Part shown: in pieces, positions 1-6,115 of the stretch | Layout: each line of letters opens with the position of its first letter | How positions within the stretch are numbered: position 1 is the first letter of the stretch | Source of the DNA: Bacteroidetes bacterium UBA7692 | Lineage (GTDB): Bacteria > Bacteroidota > Bacteroidia > Chitinophagales > LD1 | Assembly (NCBI GenBank): GCA_002482725.1 | Contig: DLGO01000037.1 | Location: 214 to 8,841 of the forward strand | Length of the DNA: 8,628 nt | Direction: 5' to 3' | Program-made: the position numbers and the translations under genes | Notes under the pieces: generated by a model | What the model was told of the DNA's origin: nothing | The model's input: the letters and a program-made list of their open reading frames with translations, nothing else | Database searches by the model: none

Positions 1-29
1 TCCTGAGCCAGGATCAAACTCTCCGTAGT
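1..29 (-). rRNA. rrs: 16S ribosomal RNA, 5' end only (truncated by window edge)
   Basis: Read on the minus strand, positions 22-3 give AGAGTTTGATCCTGGCTCAG, the universally conserved 5' segment of bacterial 16S rRNA (the classical 27F primer site). By alignment with E. coli numbering, where this segment begins at base 8, the mature 5' end should fall near position 29. Only the first 29 or so bases are present and the rest of the operon lies beyond position 1. Seen directly: the conserved segment. Inferred: the exact mature end, which depends on processing. Confidence 0.95.
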
Positions 30-150
30 AAAAGAGATGATTCCTAGTTTTTTGAAGTTATCTTCCACATTACTGCTTCCGACAACTTTTAAGGAAATTA
101 ATATGTTAGGCATTTGTTTGCCCTTATTCGTGATTTTGTTTCTTACCCAT

Positions 151-163
151 ATTTCAAAGAACT
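151..163 (-). promoter_or_regulatory. boxA-like antitermination element in the rRNA leader
   Basis: On the minus strand this reads AGTTCTTTGAAAT, resembling the rRNA boxA of E. coli (core GCTCTTTAACA) that loads the Nus antitermination factors. It lies downstream of both promoters and about 120 bases before the 16S gene, the expected order for a leader boxA. The assignment rests on resemblance and position only. Confidence 0.45.
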
Positions 164-287
164 TTGTTTACCTGGCTGACCTCGCAATCAGTACCCGATA
201 AATTTTGCCAGTAACTGTCATCGCTGACCGCAGCTCGTTTGCCGCTTTACCGCTTTTTTATCTCTCACCGCTTTTTCAAACGGGCTG

Positions 288-318
288 CAAATGTAGTAGA
301 AGTTTCTCAACTTCCAAA
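288..318 (-). promoter_or_regulatory. rRNA promoter P2 (Bacteroidota type, proximal)
   Basis: On the minus strand a TTTG (-33 element, 318-315) is followed after exactly 19 bases by TACATTTG (-7 element, 295-288), an exact match to the TTTG/N19/TAnnTTTG consensus used by the primary sigma factor of Bacteroidota. The transcription start should be near 280-284. The sequence just downstream of the -7 box (CAGCCC) is the same as at P1, so the two promoters look like a duplicated module. Confidence 0.85.
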
Positions 319-599
319 CTTTTGCGAAAATTATTTTTTGATTATCCCTTTCACCGCCCAAGCTTCACAGCTCGTATTATATCCCGCTCTATTACAGGAC
401 TTTTGCGATTACTTCTTTTAAGTGGAGGTGGACCCTTTTGGATCATCTTTTATTTTACCCCGCGTTATTCTTAACTGCAGTCATTGCGACTGTCTGTTTC
501 CTAATCTCTGAAACTCTTACCGTAATCTCTACGCTTCGTTTCCCTTTTCCGTTCCCCTACGACCTTTTTAAAGAACGTTTCCTTTTTCGTAAGGGGCTG

Positions 600-629
600 C
601 AAATATAAGCACTCCTTTCATATTCGCAA
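600..629 (-). promoter_or_regulatory. rRNA promoter P1 (Bacteroidota type, distal)
   Basis: On the minus strand TTG (629-627) is followed by a 19-base spacer and TATATTTG (607-600), an exact TAnnTTTG -7 element. A CAGCCC discriminator-like stretch follows, as at P2. It lies 312 bases upstream of P2 and about 130 bases after the terminator of the preceding gene. Tandem promoters in front of rRNA operons are common in bacteria. The start should lie near 592-596. Confidence 0.85.
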
Positions 630-760
630 GGGGTGTTACGAAAATAGTTGGGTAGATGTTGCCCTATTGCTTCATAAAATAGTTTAATAAGCGTTGGTAT
701 TGCTTGATCAGGAGTGCATAATATTTCTGAAAAAAAATTTCGTACGTTGCAATAAAAATG

Positions 761-798
761 AAGAGGGGGTATCTGCCGATTGGCAAATACCCCCTCTT
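761..798 (-). terminator. Intrinsic terminator after the DUF4476 gene
   Basis: Positions 761-772 and 787-798 form a perfect 12-bp stem with a run of five G-C pairs. After one mismatch the stem continues for 4 bp (774-777 with 782-785) around a 4-base loop. On the minus strand the hairpin is followed by CATTTTTATT, a T-rich tail. It begins 22 bases past the stop of the gene at 821-1750 and separates that gene from the rRNA promoters. Confidence 0.85.
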
Positions 799-820
799 GT
801 ACTATATATAGACTACTCTA

Positions 821-1750
821 CTATGGCTGGCTGGCAGTAAATGCGTTCAACTCATCGATGTTTGAGCTGAATTGAAATACTTCATTTACCTTAAAGTAGT
901 TTTTGGTATCGGTGCAGTGGCTATAGGCGAACTTGGCAAAGTCCAGCTTATTGTCCTCGAAGCTGAATTCGTTGCATACCTGTATTATCTGCGCAGCAGT
1001 AAGGCATTGCCTGCCAGCGATGTTTTTGGCAGAAGATAGCCTGGTGTCTTCGAAGCTTTGTTTTTTCAGGCTTTCCAGTGCGCTTTGGAAATCGGATGGC
1101 GCCATGCAGCTGTTGCCACGGCAGCCTACAGCAACCGGTGGGCCGGGATTGCGTGGCACAGGTGGTGCATCTGTATGTGTAGTGGTGGTAGTGTGGGTGG
1201 TGGTATGTGTTTGGGTCATGGTAGGGTCTGTAATAGTAACGCCCATATTGATACCGCCCACATTTACATTAACCCCTGCAGGCGTGCCTACAGTAGTAGT
1301 GGTAGTTTGGGTAACGGTGGTGCCTGTAGCCACCGGTGGCGGTGTTGGCTGGCCGTAGTGCACTACTGTGACATTGGAGGCCGGAATGAAACCCTGCTGC
1401 ACGGGTACCATAGAGAAGAAGTTTAGCTTAGGCTTGCCTGTTTTATCCTTGCGAATCTTATAGGTAACATCCATAAAATGCCCATATGCATCAGTGATAG
1501 GCAAATAGTTTTTGCTTATCTCTAATAGTGTATTGTCTGTGAAAAGGACCTTAGCATTATAATATGGCTGGTTGAGGTCCTCGACACGCAAGTTGGTTTG
1601 GGCCACATTGTTCTGGCGCTCGCCATTGAGCACGAGGTAAAACTTGTCGCCATCCTCTGAAAAGATAGTAAGGTGACCAACCGGAACAGGCTGGGCCATA
1701 AGGTTAAATGATAGCAGGGTAGCTGTAAGTGCGTAGAATAATTTTTGCAT
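821..1750 (-). CDS. Secreted DUF4476 domain-containing protein
   Basis: A 309-residue protein of unknown function. Residues 1-20 are a signal peptide (charged QK start, hydrophobic core, ending in LMAQ), so it is predicted to be exported to the periplasm or outer surface. Residues 21-133 form a globular N-terminal part that I cannot assign. Residues 134-208 are a Pro/Thr/His-rich linker with runs of TTTTT and HTTTHTTTTTH. Residues 215-306 match the DUF4476 pattern common in Bacteroidota: repeated short helices with KKQSFEDTRLSSAK, LTAAQIIQVCNEFSFEDNKL, AKFAYSHCTD and a terminal NYFKVNEVFQF. Five cysteines lie at 210, 215, 249, 259 and 279. The start is the first Met of the signal peptide; no Shine-Dalgarno sequence is present. 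A terminator follows closely, so this is the last gene of its transcript. uvrA lies 98 bases upstream on the same strand, but the inverted repeat and -7-like box between them suggest an independent promoter. Confidence 0.85.
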   Translation of the reverse strand: MQKLFYALTATLLSFNLMAQPVPVGHLTIFSEDGDKFYLVLNGERQNNVAQTNLRVEDLNQPYYNAKVLFTDNTLLEISKNYLPITDAYGHFMDVTYKIRKDKTGKPKLNFFSMVPVQQGFIPASNVTVVHYGQPTPPPVATGTTVTQTTTTTVGTPAGVNVNVGGINMGVTITDPTMTQTHTTTHTTTTTHTDAPPVPRNPGPPVAVGCRGNSCMAPSDFQSALESLKKQSFEDTRLSSAKNIAGRQCLTAAQIIQVCNEFSFEDNKLDFAKFAYSHCTDTKNYFKVNEVFQFSSNIDELNAFTASQP

Positions 1751-1758
1751 TGCTTTTA

Positions 1759-1786
1759 TACTTTTGAAATATTGATTTCAAAAGTA
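1759..1786 (-). promoter_or_regulatory. Perfect 12-bp inverted repeat overlapping a -7-like box upstream of the DUF4476 gene
   Basis: Positions 1759-1770 (TACTTTTGAAAT) and 1775-1786 are perfect inverted copies around the 4-base loop ATTG. On the minus strand the outer arm supplies TACTTTTG (1786-1779), which fits TAnnTTTG, 28 bases before the start codon. No good -33 TTG is present at the expected distance (only TGTAA). There is no T-tract on either strand, so it is not a typical terminator. It could be an operator overlapping the promoter, or a 5'-UTR hairpin. Confidence 0.45.
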
Positions 1787-1848
1787 AAAGAATGTTTAAA
1801 TCAGTTTACACTAATTAACCATCTGAACAAAAAAAGGTGTCGTGCAGC

Positions 1849-4812
1849 CTACAGACCCAATTCCTCTTTCAGGAATTTGCCTGTGTGGCTCTCTTTTACC
1901 AGCGCTACCTTTTCGGGAGTACCTGCCGCTATAACATTGCCACCGCGGTATCCGCCTTCGGGACCAATGTCCAGCACATAGTCTGCTACCTTTATCACAT
2001 CCAGGTTGTGCTCTATCACCAATACGGTGTTGCCTTTGGCCACCAGCTTGTTGAGCACCTCCAACAATACACGTATATCCTCGAAGTGCAGACCTGTAGT
2101 AGGCTCATCTAATATATAGAAGGTTTTGCCTGTATCGCGCTTGCTCAGCTCGGCGCTCAGCTTTACACGCTGTGCCTCGCCACCGCTAAGTGTAGTGGAG
2201 CTCTGCCCCAGGCGCAAGTAACCAAGCCCCACGTCTGACAATGTTTTCAGCTTAGGATAAATGCTTGGTACGGCTTCGAAGAACGGTATGGAATCTTCCA
2301 CCGTCATGTTCAGCACATCACTAATGCTCTTGCCTTTGTAGCGCACTTCAAGCGTTTCGCGGTTGTAGCGTTTGCCATTACATTTTTCGCAGGTAACCTC
2401 TACGTTTGGCAGGAAGTTCATTTCTATCACCTTGACACCGCCGCCCTGGCACTCCTCGCACCTGCCGCCCTTTACGTTGAAGGAGAAACGACCAACGGCA
2501 TAGCCCCTGATCTTTGCCTCCGGCAATTGTGCATACAGCTTGCGGATTTCATCAAATACCTTGATATAAGTAACCGGGTTGCTACGCGGTGTGCGGCCTA
2601 TAGGTGTCTGGTCTATCTCTATCACCTTATCTATAAACTCGAGGCCTTTTATCTCTTTATACTCCAATGCCTTCAGGCTGCTGCGGTAGAAGTGCTTTGA
2701 AAGGATAGGGTAGAGGGTTTCATTTATCAATGTACTCTTACCGCTACCGCTGACACCCGTAACACCGATGAAAGTACCCAACGGGAATTTCACGCTTACA
2801 TTTTTCAGGTTATTGCCATTGGCGCCTTTCAGCTCCAGGAAGTCGCCATTGCCTTTGCGGCGCTGGGTTGGCACTTCTATCCTTATTTTATTACCAAGAT
2901 ACTGTGCAGTAGTGGTGTTCAACTTCTTGAACTCCTCGGGTGTGCCCTGTGCCACAATGCGGCCACCATGCTCACCTGCACCGGGACCGATATCCAGTAT
3001 ATAATCGCTCTCGAGCATGATATCCTTATCGTGCTCTACCACCAATACGCTATTGTTGTTATTGCTCAGCTTGCGCAGGGCAGTAATCAGCTGGCGGTTA
3101 TCGCGCTGGTGGAGGCCTATGCTCGGCTCATCTAATATATAGGTGATACCGCTCAACTCCGCTCCTATCTGCGTAGCCAAACGGATACGCTGGCTTTCGC
3201 CACCGCTGAGGCTCTTGGCAGGCCTGTCGAGTGCCAGGTAGTCCAGACCTACGTCCAAAATGAAGCCAATACGGGAGCGTATTTCTTTCAATAGTTCCTT
3301 TGCTATGGTGCGCTGGCGCTCGCTGATGCGGTCTTCCACGCCATCGAACCATTTGCCCAGCTCTACTATATCCATGGCCGATAGCTGGCCGATGTGCTTT
3401 TCGTCTATTTTGAACCAAAGTGATTCTTTCTTTAACCTGTACCCCTCGCATGTAGGGCATGGCACCTTGTCCATGAACTCCTCTGCCCAGTTGCGGATAG
3501 CCTCGCTGGTGGTAAACTTGAAGCAACGCTTCAACATACCTACCAGGCCACCTTTGGCCAGTGTGTACCAACGGTCGTCATAGTCACCAATTTCTGCCGC
3601 ATCATCATCACCTTCTTCTACTATATCATTGGGGTCGCCATAGAGAATCATATCTATGATGCTCTTATCCAGCTTTTCCAAAGGTGTGCTGAGGCTGAAC
3701 TTCATTTTTTTGGCCAGCGCATTCAACTCTTTATATATAAAGTTGTCGCGCACTTCGCCTATGGGCAAAATACCGCCCTGGTTGATGCTCTTCTTTTTGT
3801 CGGGGATAATAACCTCTTCGCTCACCTCGTACACCACGCCAAGGCCACTGCAAGTATTGCAGGCACCATAGGGTGAGTTGAAGGAGAAAGTATTAGGCGA
3901 TGGCTCCTCGTAAGAGATACCACTCTCGATACACATCAGGTGGCGGCTGAATGCTGCTGCCGTATCTGTTGCTGCATCCAGCACCATCATCAGGCCTTTG
4001 CCCTGCTTCATAGCGAGTGCCACCGACTGGCGGATACGGTCGAGGGAATCCTGCTCCATCTCCAGCCTGTCTACTACCAGCTCTATATCATGTATCTTAA
4101 ACCTATCGAGCTGCATTTTTGGCTTTACTTCCAAAATTTCGCCATCGACACGTACTTTCAGGTAGCCCTGCTTGCGGATACCCTCGAAAAGCTCGCGGTA
4201 ATGCCCCTTGCGGCCACGCACCACGGGCGCCAGAAGGGTGATATTTTTGCCTGCGTAGTTGGTCAGCAGGTTATCTATTATCTGCTCGTCGGTGAATTTC
4301 ACCATCTTTTTGCCCGTAACGTAAGAGTATGCCTCGCCAGTACGCGCATACAACAACCTGAGGAAGTCATATATCTCGGTAATGGTACCCACGGTACTAC
4401 GCGGGTTGCGGTTGGTAGATTTCTGCTCGATGGAGATAACCGGCGAAAGGCCCGTGATCTTGTCCACATCAGGGCGCTCCATGCTGCCGATGAACTGGCG
4501 CGCATAGGCAGAGAAGCTCTCCAGGTACCTGCGCTGCCCTTCGGCATATATAGTATCGAAAGCAAGTGAGGACTTGCCGCTGCCGCTGATGCCGGTGATA
4601 ACCACCAGCTGGTTGCGGGGAATGGAAACGTCAATATTTTTAAGATTGTGCGAGCGGGCGCCGAATACCTCTATGGTTTCGGGCTCGAGCGATGCACCAT
4701 TGAAGTCGCCCTGTGCAGGGGTAGCTTGCAATACTTCGGCAACTGATGCTGAAGCAGGTGAATCTGTAGTGTTTGACTTAACTTTATTTTTTGCAGGACT
4801 TTTGGTTGCCAT
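1849..4812 (-). CDS. uvrA: UvrABC excision nuclease subunit A (UvrA)
   Basis: This is the damage-sensing ATPase of nucleotide excision repair; UvrA dimers find lesions and load UvrB. From the chosen start it has 987 residues. ABC module I has Walker A GISGSGKSS (74-82), signature LSGGESQR (535-542) and Walker B ILDEPS (559-564). Module II has Walker A GVSGSGKST (686-694), signature LSGGEAQR (875-882) and Walker B ILDEPT (900-905). The zinc-binding cysteine pairs are C318/C321 with C452/C455, and C785/C788 with C808/C811. All key residues are intact. It is about 40 residues longer than typical (~940-950) because of a Lys/Ser/Ala/Pro-rich tail (1-40) and an acidic insert around 392-413. The frame is open to 4959, but I prefer the Met at 4812 (MATKSP) because the extra 49 residues show no family resemblance; the Met at 4860 is the alternative. 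No clear Bacteroidota promoter or SOS box is visible upstream. A T7 run follows the stop (1835-1829 on the minus strand) without a convincing hairpin. Confidence 0.97.
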   Translation of the reverse strand: MATKSPAKNKVKSNTTDSPASASVAEVLQATPAQGDFNGASLEPETIEVFGARSHNLKNIDVSIPRNQLVVITGISGSGKSSLAFDTIYAEGQRRYLESFSAYARQFIGSMERPDVDKITGLSPVISIEQKSTNRNPRSTVGTITEIYDFLRLLYARTGEAYSYVTGKKMVKFTDEQIIDNLLTNYAGKNITLLAPVVRGRKGHYRELFEGIRKQGYLKVRVDGEILEVKPKMQLDRFKIHDIELVVDRLEMEQDSLDRIRQSVALAMKQGKGLMMVLDAATDTAAAFSRHLMCIESGISYEEPSPNTFSFNSPYGACNTCSGLGVVYEVSEEVIIPDKKKSINQGGILPIGEVRDNFIYKELNALAKKMKFSLSTPLEKLDKSIIDMILYGDPNDIVEEGDDDAAEIGDYDDRWYTLAKGGLVGMLKRCFKFTTSEAIRNWAEEFMDKVPCPTCEGYRLKKESLWFKIDEKHIGQLSAMDIVELGKWFDGVEDRISERQRTIAKELLKEIRSRIGFILDVGLDYLALDRPAKSLSGGESQRIRLATQIGAELSGITYILDEPSIGLHQRDNRQLITALRKLSNNNNSVLVVEHDKDIMLESDYILDIGPGAGEHGGRIVAQGTPEEFKKLNTTTAQYLGNKIRIEVPTQRRKGNGDFLELKGANGNNLKNVSVKFPLGTFIGVTGVSGSGKSTLINETLYPILSKHFYRSSLKALEYKEIKGLEFIDKVIEIDQTPIGRTPRSNPVTYIKVFDEIRKLYAQLPEAKIRGYAVGRFSFNVKGGRCEECQGGGVKVIEMNFLPNVEVTCEKCNGKRYNRETLEVRYKGKSISDVLNMTVEDSIPFFEAVPSIYPKLKTLSDVGLGYLRLGQSSTTLSGGEAQRVKLSAELSKRDTGKTFYILDEPTTGLHFEDIRVLLEVLNKLVAKGNTVLVIEHNLDVIKVADYVLDIGPEGGYRGGNVIAAGTPEKVALVKESHTGKFLKEELGL

Positions 4813-4937
4813 AAGAATTTGCGAAGATAAACTAAACAGTTCGCCTTTGCGAAGGTTCATTACAAACTGAGGCCGGGTGTGGCAGATATTAGGAAATATT
4901 TGGTTTTGGGTGCAGACGAGCAATGTAGTTTGGCCTA

Positions 4938-4980
4938 TTGTCGACAAGGGCAACCGCAAGGGTTGCCCCTACTAATACAC
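4938..4980. repeat. Dispersed hairpin repeat, copy 1
   Basis: An 8-bp stem (GGGCAACC at 4948-4955, GGTTGCCC at 4961-4968) encloses a 5-base loop. It is flanked by TTGTCGACAA on the left and CTACTAATACAC on the right. Copy 2 (5001-5041) has nearly the same flanks (TTGTCTACAA, CTACCAATACAC) but a different stem. The copies are 20 bases apart in the uvrA/5288 divergent intergenic region. The pattern resembles short palindromic repeats scattered between genes in Bacteroidota. Confidence 0.7.
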
Positions 4981-5000
4981 CATAATGTGGTTCGGTCCAT

Positions 5001-5041
5001 TTGTCTACAAGGGCGTATTCAATACGCCCCTACCAATACAC
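5001..5041. repeat. Dispersed hairpin repeat, copy 2
   Basis: GGGCGTATT (5011-5019) and AATACGCCC (5021-5029) are perfect inverted copies about a single central C; as RNA this is a 7-bp stem with a 5-base loop. Its flanks match copy 1 while the arm sequence has changed on both sides, so pairing is kept. Confidence 0.7.
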
Positions 5042-5103
5042 AATACGGGTTTGCACAACAAAGCTGACAATTTACCTACGAATGACTTACTTTTAGAAAA
5101 AGC

Positions 5104-5119
5104 GTGGGCAATAACCCAC
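5104..5119. repeat. Dispersed hairpin repeat, diverged copy 3
   Basis: GTGGG (5104-5108) pairs with CCCAC (5115-5119) around CAATAA, and CCTAC follows as in the other copies (CCTAC in copies 1 and 2). It is shorter and more diverged, so membership of the same family is less certain. Confidence 0.4.
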
Positions 5120-5186
5120 ACCTACAAGACTTGTCATTAGTAGTCACATTATGATAAAAGCCATTTCACTAAATATCAAACAGATT

Positions 5187-5233
5187 AAATAGCAATTATA
5201 TTTTACAATAATTGTAAAATATAATTGCTATTT
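5187..5233. repeat. Perfect 47-base palindrome (23-bp arms, 1-base centre)
   Basis: Positions 5187-5209 and 5211-5233 are exact inverted copies about A5210. The outer arm begins AAATAGCAATTATATTTTAC and continues with AAT. It is very A+T-rich and ends 54 bases before the start codon at 5288. The right arm contains the candidate -33 TTG (5225-5227) of the promoter for that gene. No T-run follows it, so it does not look like a terminator. An operator site, a cruciform-forming element, or the relic of a mobile palindrome are all possible. Confidence 0.9.
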
Positions 5234-5253
5234 GTATATTTACTTTATATTCG
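5225..5253 (+). promoter_or_regulatory. Candidate promoter for the 5288 gene, overlapping the palindrome
   Basis: TTG (5225-5227), an 18-base spacer and TATATTCG (5246-5253) fit the Bacteroidota promoter with one mismatch in the -7 box. The start would lie near 5260, giving a leader of about 28 bases. The -33 element sits in the right arm of the 47-base palindrome, so a protein bound there could block transcription. Confidence 0.4.
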
Positions 5254-5287
5254 CTTTTCATTAAAAAACTAAAACCCTTTAGTAACT

Positions 5288-6115
5288 ATGAAAGGTATAC
5301 ACCGGGACCAGGTAGAGTATTTGAAAAAGAGGATCTGCCGGGGTGACAGCAGCAAAACACTATTACAAAAATTTAAAAAGAAGTGGGAACTGGGAGCGGT
5401 TACCTTCCACCGTCGTGTGGCGATAGCCCGTGCGGAGCTACGCAGCAATGGTGCGCCTGCTGCGTGGGTGCTGGTGAATTTTAGCCATAATGATACCAAG
5501 GAGGATAATCAAAATGAGGCACCGAAATTTTGTCCGCATGGTGTGCCGTTGGATAATCAAAACGATGTTGTAAGGCATCATCAGAAAATTGGCGAAATAG
5601 TTCATCAGTTTTCATCGGGAAGACCGATAGAAAAAGTGGTGGTGGAAAATGATCAAAAAGTGATGCAAAGCACTATCAAAAAAGAGGTGGTGCGGGATAA
5701 TCAAAAATCTGTTGAAGCCGATTATCAAAAAAGAATTGAAAAGGTTAATCAAAAAAAGGCAGAAGCAGAGGTGAAAGCTGCCGCTGAAGAATTGCTGTGT
5801 ACAGAGATAATGACCATGGATGAGTGCCTGCTGATGCTGACGCGGTTCGCACACGGGCAGTATAAGCGGGAACGGCATATAGTATGCCGTGGCGAGGTAG
5901 TAGAGGTGATGGAGACACCGACCTTTGCTGCAAGGAGGGCGGCCGTGGTGGCGATAATGAAGTATCACCAGGCGGTGGCTGGTACGAATGAAAAAAGCTA
6001 TAAAGGAGAACTTGGCTATGACCCTAAGAAATATGTGGCACTGACATTGGATGAAGCAAGGAATATGACCCCTGAGAGGCGTTGGGAGATACTAAAGAAT
6101 GCCCAGGAAATGTAG
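5288..6115 (+). CDS. Orphan DNA-binding-type protein with octapeptide repeats; possible small-terminase-like fold
   Basis: A 275-residue protein that I do not recognise with certainty. Residues 1-52 are basic and helical (RDQVEYLKKRICRGDSSKTL, then FKKKWELGAVTFHRRVAIA), with the look of a helix-turn-helix in which a short loop precedes the second helix. Residues 72-167 form about twelve octapeptide units with consensus x-D-N-Q-K-x-V-E. Residues 168-232 (MTMDECLLMLTRFAHGQY, then GEVVEVMETPTFAARRAAVV and AIMKY) resemble the helix-hairpin-helix region of phage small terminase subunits, where a 'LTRIARGE'-like helix is followed by a short beta hairpin and an 'R..A...L' helix. This is resemblance from memory. 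No large terminase, portal, integrase or other phage gene is beside it, so a packaging role is not supported by context. The Met at 5288 is the natural start, with no Shine-Dalgarno sequence. A 47-base palindrome and a candidate promoter lie just upstream, and related hairpin repeats flank the gene. Alternatives are a domesticated phage protein or a regulator. Confidence 0.7.
   Translation: MKGIHRDQVEYLKKRICRGDSSKTLLQKFKKKWELGAVTFHRRVAIARAELRSNGAPAAWVLVNFSHNDTKEDNQNEAPKFCPHGVPLDNQNDVVRHHQKIGEIVHQFSSGRPIEKVVVENDQKVMQSTIKKEVVRDNQKSVEADYQKRIEKVNQKKAEAEVKAAAEELLCTEIMTMDECLLMLTRFAHGQYKRERHIVCRGEVVEVMETPTFAARRAAVVAIMKYHQAVAGTNEKSYKGELGYDPKKYVALTLDEARNMTPERRWEILKNAQEM
5501..5788 (+). repeat. In-gene tandem repeat, 24-bp unit (8 codons), about 12 units
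   Basis: The motif ATCAAAA, often GATAATCAAAA, recurs with its C at 5510, 5558, 5654, 5677, 5702, 5726 and 5750. Degenerate ATCAG forms have C at 5582 and 5606. Nearly all spacings are multiples of 24 bases. Encoded units include EDNQNEAP, LDNQNDVV, RHHQKIGE, ENDQKVMQ, RDNQKSVE, ADYQKRIE and KVNQKKAE. The first units are more degenerate and the last four or five cleanest. The unit at 5677 is one base out of phase (spacings 23 then 25). The A-runs of 5 to 7 bases in each unit are slippage-prone. Confidence 0.9.

Larger units (their letters stand above)
30..594 (-). other. 16S rRNA operon leader and inter-promoter region
   Basis: This stretch lies between the 16S 5' end and the upstream rRNA promoter and should be transcribed as the pre-rRNA leader. 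It holds the second promoter (288-318) and a boxA-like segment (151-163). No coding region is credible: the open frames at 205-474 and 239-421 lie on the opposite strand, have no family resemblance, and cross the promoter. A small hairpin (CAGTC at 478-482 with GACTG at 488-492) has no T-tract. The RNase III processing stem cannot be assessed because the 3' side of 16S is outside the window. Confidence 0.75.

Noticed and set aside
205..474. 89-codon frame in the rRNA leader
   Set aside because: Opposite to the direction of rRNA transcription, crosses promoter P2, no family resemblance.
933..1426. Plus-strand frames of 141 and 122 codons
   Set aside because: Antisense to the Thr-rich linker and DUF4476 domain; their Val/Gly-rich or Ser/Gly-rich composition is the complement of the simple repeats.
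3128..3571. 147-codon minus-strand frame
   Set aside because: Alternate frame of uvrA on the same strand; no recognisable domain.
3940..4569. 209-codon open frame on the plus strand
   Set aside because: It lies fully inside uvrA on the opposite strand, and the uvrA frame carries intact family motifs across the whole stretch.
4879..5067. 62-codon plus-strand frame
   Set aside because: Most of it is translation of hairpin repeats 1 and 2 (GQPQGLPL and QGRIQYAPTNTQ); no independent support.
4938..5126. CRISPR array
   Set aside because: Repeat copies differ in their central parts and agree only in flanks, only two to three copies exist, spacers are irregular, and no cas gene is nearby.
5187..5233. 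Terminator hairpin
   Set aside because: No T-run follows on either strand and both flanking genes point away from it.
5612..5968. 118-codon minus-strand frame
   Set aside because: Antisense to the octapeptide repeat gene; its repeated FLI/HH pattern is the complement of the 24-bp repeats.
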